Below, one piece after another: positions 37,178 through 42,891 of a DNA stretch of 42,891 bases. This DNA is from Pseudomonas frederiksbergensis. GTDB lineage: Bacteria; Pseudomonadota; Gammaproteobacteria; Pseudomonadales; Pseudomonadaceae. The stretch covers positions 1 to 42,891 of the forward strand of contig NZ_JAAUOE010000014.1 in NCBI RefSeq assembly GCF_017114915.1, given 5' to 3'. The notes under the pieces were generated by a model. It searched no databases and was not told the origin of the DNA. It saw nothing but the letters and a program-made list of their open reading frames with translations. The first letter of the stretch is position 1. Every line of letters starts with the position of its first letter. Made by a program: the position numbers and the translations under genes.

Positions 37178-37204
37178 GACGGTTTTTCCTTTTACAGGTT
37201 GAGT

Positions 37205-37417
37205 ATCGGGCTGATGTTGAAATTGCGCAGGGCTGAAGGTGGCGTTGTTGCTGGGGCCACGCCGAGAATTCGGCTGCCGGTGGGAACTGTTTTGTCGCCT
37301 TGGGTGATGTCGGCGGTCGATGTAAGCGAAGGCGCCGATCACTCGCGCGGTGTCGGTCACTTGCCCGGTGATTTCCAGGTCGTCCCTGTTGACTGCGGGC
37401 CTTGCTCGAGACGACAT
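37205..37417 (-). pseudogene. Remnant of a TonB-dependent receptor
   Basis: On the minus strand, from ATG 37417 the frame reads MSSRARPAVN and then passes into sequence typical of the C-terminal barrel of siderophore receptors: LEITGQVTDTARVIGAFAYID. After that a frame change is needed to continue with DITQGDKTVPTGSRILGVAP, and another to reach NNATFS, after which the similarity stops and the DUF4198 leader begins. Thus a start region is joined to a short barrel piece with at least two frameshifts, and the plug and most of the barrel are missing. Identification is by recognition of the barrel motif, not by a search. Confidence 0.7.
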
Positions 37418-37447
37418 GTTACGTTGTTCCAATCGTGATATTGAAAC

Positions 37448-37476
37448 AATATAGCATGTCTAATGAGAATGTATGC
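37448..37476 (-). promoter_or_regulatory. Fur-box-like site and -10 upstream of the receptor remnant
   Basis: AATGAGAATGTATGC (37462-37476, plus reading) resembles one good half and one weak half of a Fur box, and lies inside a wider dyad AGCAT-15 nt-ATGCT. On the minus strand a TATATT -10 (37453-37448) follows immediately, so the site would cover the promoter. It would control the receptor remnant and the DUF4198 gene. Confidence 0.4.
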
Positions 37477-37511
37477 TGTTAGCAATTGTGGAGTTGTGGA
37501 GCGGCCGAGGG

Positions 37512-37558
37512 CGTAAAAGATCGTCCGAACGCGGCCCGAACTCGGCAGCTCCTGTGGC
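37512..37558 (-). repeat. Single REP-like sequence after algW
   Basis: On the minus strand, directly after the algW stop, the sequence reads CACAGGAGCTGCCGAG then TTCGGACGATCTTTTACGCC. This is the layout of a common Pseudomonas REP (GGAGCTGCCG ... CGATCTTTT). The 80 bp from here to the Fur-like site contain no other feature. Confidence 0.5.
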
Positions 37559-38719
<1,161 letters not shown>

Positions 38720-38822
38720 TAAGCACGTCCTACAGAAGTTGCAGGCGGTGTGAGACCGCCCATAATGTCGCGCATTATACGAGGCCGCGCGTGCCTCTGA
38801 ACGGGATATTTAGGAGTCTTTT

Positions 38823-39581
38823 ATGGCCGTCGCCCTGAGCACCCTGGTCGAAGAAGCCGACCGCTACCTGGCAAGTGCGAAGATCGCCGATTACTGCCCC
38901 AACGGCTTGCAGGTCGAAGGCCGGCCGCAAGTAATGCGCATCGTCAGCGGTGTCACCGCCAGCCAGGCGTTGCTGGACGCCGCAGTGGAGGCCCAGGCCG
39001 ATCTGGTGCTGGTGCATCACGGCTATTTCTGGAAAGACGAGAACCCGTGCATCACCGGCATGAAGCAACGCCGGTTGAAAACCCTGCTCAAGCACGACAT
39101 CAGCCTGCTGTCTTATCACTTGCCGCTGGACCTGCATCCTGAAGTCGGCAACAACGTACAGCTTGCCCGGCAATTGGACATTACCGTCGAAGGCCCGCTG
39201 GATCCGGACAACCTGAAAATCGTCGGCCTGGTCGGCTCGTTGAGCGAAGCGATGACCCCCCGCGATTTCGCCCGCCGCGTGCAGGAAGTCATGGGGCGCG
39301 AGCCGTTGCTGATCGAAGGCAGCGCGATGATTCGTCGGGTTGGCTGGTGTACCGGTGGCGGCCAGGGATACATTGATCAGGCAGTGTTGGCCGGCGTTGA
39401 TCTGTACCTCAGCGGCGAGGCCTCCGAGCAGACGTTCCACAGCGCCCGGGAAAACGACATCAGCTTCATCGCCGCCGGTCACCACGCCACCGAGCGTTAC
39501 GGTGTGCAGGCCTTGGGCGATTATCTGGCGCGCCGTTTCGCCCTCGAGCACATCTTCATCGATTGCCCGAATCCTATTTGA
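38823..39581 (+). CDS. Nif3-like dinuclear metal centre hexameric protein
   Basis: A 252-aa member of the Nif3/YbgI family, ring-shaped hexamers with a two-metal site and no settled function (sometimes annotated GTP cyclohydrolase I type 2). Metal ligands are visible in LVHHGYFW, YHLPLDLHPEVGNN and AAGHHATERYG. GGAG lies 8 nt before the ATG. It is divergent from algW, across a 103-bp gap, and is followed by the REPIN at 39601-39684. Confidence 0.95.
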   Translation: MAVALSTLVEEADRYLASAKIADYCPNGLQVEGRPQVMRIVSGVTASQALLDAAVEAQADLVLVHHGYFWKDENPCITGMKQRRLKTLLKHDISLLSYHLPLDLHPEVGNNVQLARQLDITVEGPLDPDNLKIVGLVGSLSEAMTPRDFARRVQEVMGREPLLIEGSAMIRRVGWCTGGGQGYIDQAVLAGVDLYLSGEASEQTFHSARENDISFIAAGHHATERYGVQALGDYLARRFALEHIFIDCPNPI

Positions 39582-39600
39582 ATCGATGAAGGACCGTCGT

Positions 39601-39684
39601 CGTAGGAGCTGGCTTGCCAGCGAAGACGGCCTTGAGAGCGCTGCAAGATTCAAGGCCGCTTTCGCTGGCAAGCCAGCTCCTACG
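39601..39684. repeat. REPIN (paired inverted REP sequences)
   Basis: CGTAGGAGCTGGCTTGCCAG at 39601-39620 and its exact inverted copy ending at 39684 form 24-bp perfect outer arms, extended inward by GACGGCCTTGA against its near complement. The 84-bp unit is a REP doublet of the type spread by RAYT transposases in fluorescent pseudomonads. No RAYT gene is in this window. Confidence 0.9.
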
Positions 39685-39709
39685 AGGTCGCGATCGTGCC
39701 CAAACGAGG

Positions 39710-39727
39710 GGGTATATTCATATACCC
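39710..39727. promoter_or_regulatory. Inverted repeat upstream of cysD
   Basis: GGGTATA-TTCA-TATACCC is a perfect 7-bp dyad about 104 nt before the cysD start, next to TTTCGATCTAG. Sulfate-assimilation genes are normally activated by the LysR-type regulator CysB, so this is a candidate CysB-type operator; the link is inference from position. Confidence 0.45.
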
Positions 39728-39830
39728 TTTCGATCTAGTCGCGGCCCTGATTAGAAGAGGGCGCTGTGCTAGGATTCCCCGCTCGAACACGGCCCGAAGG
39801 CCGTCCATAAGATCGTTTTCGTGAGTAGCC

Positions 39831-40748
39831 ATGGTCGACAAACTGACGCATCTGAAACAGCTGGAGGCCGAAAGCATCCACATCATCCGCGAGGTCGCCG
39901 CCGAGTTCGATAACCCGGTGATGCTGTACTCCGTCGGTAAAGACTCCGCCGTGATGCTGCACCTTGCGCGCAAGGCATTCTTCCCGGGCAAACTTCCGTT
40001 TCCGGTGATGCACGTCGACACCCAGTGGAAGTTCAAGGAAATGTACGCGTTCCGCGACCGCATGGTCGAAGAGCTCGGCCTGGACCTGCTGGTCCACGTC
40101 AACCCCGAGGGCATCGCGCAGGGTATCAACCCGCTCACCCACGGCAGTGCCAAGCACACCGACATCATGAAGACCGAAGGCCTCAAACAGGCCCTCGACA
40201 AGTACGGTTTCGATGCGGCATTCGGTGGCGCCCGTCGCGACGAAGAAAAATCCCGGGCCAAAGAGCGCGTGTATTCCTTCCGTGACAGCAAGCACCGCTG
40301 GGACCCGAAAAACCAGCGCCCGGAGCTGTGGAACGTCTACAACGGCAAGGTCAACAAGGGCGAATCGATCCGCGTGTTCCCGTTGTCGAACTGGACCGAG
40401 CTGGACATCTGGCAGTACATCTACCTGGAAGGCATCCCGATCGTGCCGTTGTATTTCGCCGCCGAACGCGACGTTATCGAGATGAACGGCACCTGGATCA
40501 TGATCGACGACGAGCGCCTGCTCAATCACCTGAGCGACGAAGACAAGGCGCGCATCGTCAAGAAGAAGGTGCGTTTCCGTACGCTCGGCGACTACCCGTT
40601 GACCGGTGCGGTCGAGTCCGAGGCCACCAGCCTGACCGACATCATTCAGGAAATGCTCCTGACGCGAACTTCCGAACGCCAGGGCCGGGTCATCGATCAC
40701 GATGGCGCAGGCTCGATGGAAGAAAAGAAACGTCAGGGTTATTTCTAA
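39831..40748 (+). CDS. cysD: Sulfate adenylyltransferase subunit 2
   Basis: A 305-aa ATP-pyrophosphatase-type subunit that makes adenosine phosphosulfate from sulfate and ATP, driven by the CysN GTPase. The PP-loop motif is [14 protein letters not shown] (about residues 30-43); [16 protein letters not shown] and the [10 protein letters not shown] region are conserved. It ends EEKKRQGYF. The ribosome-binding site is weak. cysNC follows after 9 nt. Confidence 0.98.
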   Translation: MVDKLTHLKQLEAESIHIIREVAAEFDNPVMLYSVGKDSAVMLHLARKAFFPGKLPFPVMHVDTQWKFKEMYAFRDRMVEELGLDLLVHVNPEGIAQGINPLTHGSAKHTDIMKTEGLKQALDKYGFDAAFGGARRDEEKSRAKERVYSFRDSKHRWDPKNQRPELWNVYNGKVNKGESIRVFPLSNWTELDIWQYIYLEGIPIVPLYFAAERDVIEMNGTWIMIDDERLLNHLSDEDKARIVKKKVRFRTLGDYPLTGAVESEATSLTDIIQEMLLTRTSERQGRVIDHDGAGSMEEKKRQGYF

Positions 40749-40757
40749 GGGGTTGTC

Positions 40758-42656
40758 ATGTCGCACGCATCTGATTTGATCAGCGAGGACATCCTCGCCT
40801 ACCTGGGCCAGCATGAACGCAAGGAAATGCTGCGCTTTCTGACCTGTGGCAACGTCGACGACGGCAAGAGCACCCTGATCGGGCGCCTGCTGCACGACTC
40901 CAAAATGATCTACGAAGATCACCTGGAAGCCATTACCCGCGACTCGAAAAAAGTCGGCACCACCGGCGAAGACATTGACCTGGCGTTGCTGGTCGACGGC
41001 TTGCAGGCCGAGCGTGAGCAAGGCATCACCATCGATGTCGCCTACCGCTATTTCTCCACCGCCAAGCGCAAATTCATCATCGCCGATACCCCCGGCCATG
41101 AGCAGTACACCCGCAACATGGCCACCGGTGCCTCCACCTGTGACCTGGCGATTATCCTGGTCGACGCCCGTTACGGCGTGCAGACCCAGACCCGTCGCCA
41201 CAGCTTTATCGCCTCGTTGCTGGGCATCAAGCACATCGTGGTCGCCATCAACAAGATGGACCTCAATGGCTTCGACGAAAGCGTGTTCGAGTCGATCAAG
41301 GCCGATTACCTGAAGTTCGCCGAAGGCATCGCGTTCAAGCCGACCACCATGGCGTTCGTGCCGATGTCCGCGCTCAAGGGCGACAACGTGGTGAACAAGT
41401 CCGAGCGCTCGCCGTGGTACACCGGCCAGTCGCTGATGGAAATCCTGGAAACCGTCGAAATCGCCAGCGACCGCAACTACACCGACCTGCGTTTCCCGGT
41501 GCAGTACGTCAACCGTCCGAACCTGAACTTCCGTGGTTTCGCCGGCACCCTGGCCAGCGGCGTCGTGCACAAGGGCGATGAAGTCGTTGTGTTGCCGTCG
41601 GGCAAGAGCAGCCGCGTGAAATCCATTGTCACCTTCGAAGGTGAACTGGAGCACGCAGGTCCTGGTCAAGCGGTGACGCTGACCATGGAAGACGAGATCG
41701 ACATCTCCCGTGGCGACCTGTTGGTGCATGCCGATAACCAGCCGCAAGTGACCGACGCCTTCGATGCCATGCTGGTGTGGATGGCCGAAGAGCCGATGCT
41801 GCCGGGCAAGAAATACGACATCAAGCGCGCCACGACTTACGTGCCGGGTTCGATCACCAGCATCGTCAATCGCGTGGACGTGAACACCTTGGCCGAAGGT
41901 CCCGCCAGCTCGCTGCAGCTGAACGAGATCGGTCGGGTCAAGATCAGCCTCGACGCGGCCATCGCACTGGACGGTTACGACAGCAACCGCACCACCGGTT
42001 CGTTCATCGTCATCGATCGACTGACCAACGGTACGGTCGCGGCCGGCATGATCATCGCTCAGCCGCTGGCGCATGGCAGCAGCACCCACCACGGCAAGCT
42101 TGCCCACGTGGCTACCGAAGAGCGCGCCCAGCGCTTCGGCCAGCAACCGGCCACCGTGTTGTTCAGCGGTCTGTCGGGCGCTGGCAAAAGCACCCTGGCC
42201 TACGCGGTTGAACGCAAGCTGTTCGACATGGGCCGCGCGGTGTTTGTGCTCGATGGCCAGAACCTGCGTCATGACCTGAACAAAGGCCTGCCGCATGATC
42301 GCGCCGGGCGTACCGAAAACTGGCGTCGTGCGGCGCACGTTGCGCGTCAGTTCAACGAAGCCGGCCTGCTGACACTGGCGGCGTTTGTTGCCCCGAGTGC
42401 CGAAGGTCGCGAGCAGGCCAGGGAACTGATCGGCAAGGAGCGTCTGCTGACGGTCTACGTCCAGGCGTCGCCGACGGTCTGCGCCGAACGCGATCCGCAA
42501 GGTCTGTACGCGGCGGGTGGCGACAACATCCCGGGCGAATCCTTCCCGTACGACGTGCCGCTGGATGCCGATCTGGTGATCGACACCCAGTCGCTGTCAC
42601 TGGAAGAAAGCGTCAAGCAAGTGCTGGATCTGCTGCGCAAGCGTGGCGCGATCTAA
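40758..42656 (+). CDS. cysNC: Bifunctional sulfate adenylyltransferase subunit 1 / APS kinase
   Basis: A 632-aa fusion. The N-terminal CysN part is an EF-Tu-like GTPase with P-loop GNVDDGKS (31-38), switch [11 protein letters not shown] and NKMD, followed by two beta-barrel domains. From about residue 455 a CysC part begins; its P-loop GLSGAGKST lies near residues 469-478 and is followed by [16 protein letters not shown]. The protein thus activates sulfate to APS with CysD and then phosphorylates APS to PAPS. AAGGGG precedes the ATG. A strong terminator follows. Confidence 0.98.
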   Translation: MSHASDLISEDILAYLGQHERKEMLRFLTCGNVDDGKSTLIGRLLHDSKMIYEDHLEAITRDSKKVGTTGEDIDLALLVDGLQAEREQGITIDVAYRYFSTAKRKFIIADTPGHEQYTRNMATGASTCDLAIILVDARYGVQTQTRRHSFIASLLGIKHIVVAINKMDLNGFDESVFESIKADYLKFAEGIAFKPTTMAFVPMSALKGDNVVNKSERSPWYTGQSLMEILETVEIASDRNYTDLRFPVQYVNRPNLNFRGFAGTLASGVVHKGDEVVVLPSGKSSRVKSIVTFEGELEHAGPGQAVTLTMEDEIDISRGDLLVHADNQPQVTDAFDAMLVWMAEEPMLPGKKYDIKRATTYVPGSITSIVNRVDVNTLAEGPASSLQLNEIGRVKISLDAAIALDGYDSNRTTGSFIVIDRLTNGTVAAGMIIAQPLAHGSSTHHGKLAHVATEERAQRFGQQPATVLFSGLSGAGKSTLAYAVERKLFDMGRAVFVLDGQNLRHDLNKGLPHDRAGRTENWRRAAHVARQFNEAGLLTLAAFVAPSAEGREQARELIGKERLLTVYVQASPTVCAERDPQGLYAAGGDNIPGESFPYDVPLDADLVIDTQSLSLEESVKQVLDLLRKRGAI

Positions 42657-42674
42657 GCGTTAGCTGCAAATGAA

Positions 42675-42710
42675 AAACCCGCAGACGAGTGATCGTCTGC
42701 GGGTTTTTTT
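42675..42710 (+). terminator. Rho-independent terminator after cysNC
   Basis: CCCGCAGACGA-GTGA-TCGTCTGCGGG, a perfect 11-bp stem with a 4-nt loop, followed by seven T and preceded by five A, 20 nt after the cysNC stop. Confidence 0.95.
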
Positions 42711-42721
42711 GTGTCTGGTGA

Positions 42722-42834
42722 TGATCGTTCCCACGCTCTGCGTGGGAATGCCGCCCGGGACGCTCCGCGTCCCTTCGCAAGCGTGACGCAGAGCGTCACA
42801 GGATGCATTCCCACGCAGAGCGTGGGAACGATCA
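42722..42834. repeat. Intergenic dyad repeat, second copy
   Basis: Outer arms TGATCGTTCCCACGC and GCGTGGGAACGATCA are identical to those at 3579-3688, with internal hairpins GGGACGC-TCC-GCGTCCC and GTGACGC-AGA-GCGTCAC. The modular order differs slightly from the first copy, showing the same family with rearranged inner units. Confidence 0.85.
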
Positions 42835-42857
42835 GTTAAGAGGCCGGTACAAGCACC

Positions 42858-42891
42858 TCAAACTTTGGCCGGATACTCCCGATGCATCTGC
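42858..42891 (-). CDS. Possible C-terminal end of a minus-strand gene (partial)
   Basis: The last 34 bases can be read on the minus strand as QMHREYPAKV followed by TGA, with codons usual for this genome. An alternative frame ending TAA at 42838 is also open but uses rarer codons. Too short to identify; it could also be non-coding. Confidence 0.3.
   Translation of the reverse strand, partial: QMHREYPAKV

Noticed and set aside
37178..37432. N-terminal extension of the DUF4198 protein by 85 codons
   Set aside because: The segment is the frameshifted receptor remnant plus leader; a signal peptide and ribosome-binding site support the start at 37177.
39735..42500. Open frame of about 920 codons on the minus strand across cysD and cysNC
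   Set aside because: It is antisense to two unmistakable genes, its translation is rich in His, Gln, Val and Asp with no recognisable domain, and such frames arise from GC-rich third positions.

Overview
This window reads as a chromosomal segment of a fluorescent-group Pseudomonas. The evidence is gene order and protein sequence: gatCAB beside mreBCD-maf-rng-yhdP-nitrilase-tldD, the kdsD/kdsC/lptCAB/rpoN/hpf/ptsN/rapZ/ptsO cluster divergent from mlaFEDCB, then ibaG-murA-hisGDC, algW, and a fused cysNC behind cysD. GC-rich third codon positions and REP-type intergenic repeats fit the same group. Almost everything is conserved core genome. No tRNA, rRNA, insertion sequence, prophage or CRISPR array was seen.

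Layout. (1) 1-730: a small orphan gene on the minus strand with its own terminator. (2) 730-3690: an AEC-type transporter on plus, then a minus-strand group of an RlpA-like lipoprotein, a CaCA-family antiporter and a PcaC-like protein, closed off upstream by an intergenic repeat. (3) 3695-6905: gatC-gatA-gatB on minus, the tRNA-dependent amidotransferase. (4) 7116-18481: mreB, mreC, mreD, maf, rng, yhdP, a Nit1-like amidase and tldD on plus (cell shape, nucleotide/RNA metabolism, envelope lipid handling, TldD/TldE protease). (5) darP on minus and pmbA/tldE on plus. (6) 20576-27599 on minus: kdsD-kdsC-lptC-lptA-lptB-rpoN-hpf-ptsN-rapZ-ptsO, linking KDO/LPS synthesis and export to sigma-54 and the nitrogen PTS. 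(7) 27876-35826 on plus: mlaFEDCB (retrograde phospholipid transport), ibaG, murA, hisG, hisD, hisC. (8) 35827-37560: an accessory island with a lower-GC orphan gene, a DUF4198-type periplasmic protein and a decayed TonB-receptor fragment behind a Fur-like site. (9) algW (minus), a Nif3 family gene, a REPIN, then cysD-cysNC for sulfate activation, a strong terminator and a second copy of the intergenic repeat seen near gatB.

The most unusual items are these. mreC has no ATG/GTG/TTG at its conserved N-terminus and appears to start at ATT behind a strong Shine-Dalgarno. The CaCA antiporter has Gln in place of the first catalytic Glu. A roughly 157-bp near-perfect palindrome separates mreD and maf. 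A terminator lies inside the hisD leader, only 23 nt from the start codon. A 22-bp dyad motif occurs both at the left edge and upstream of the lower-GC orphan gene. A TonB-dependent receptor has shrunk to a frameshifted C-terminal stub in front of the DUF4198 gene. No complete, obviously novel multi-gene system was found; the orphan genes with the shared dyad are the best candidates for something undescribed.
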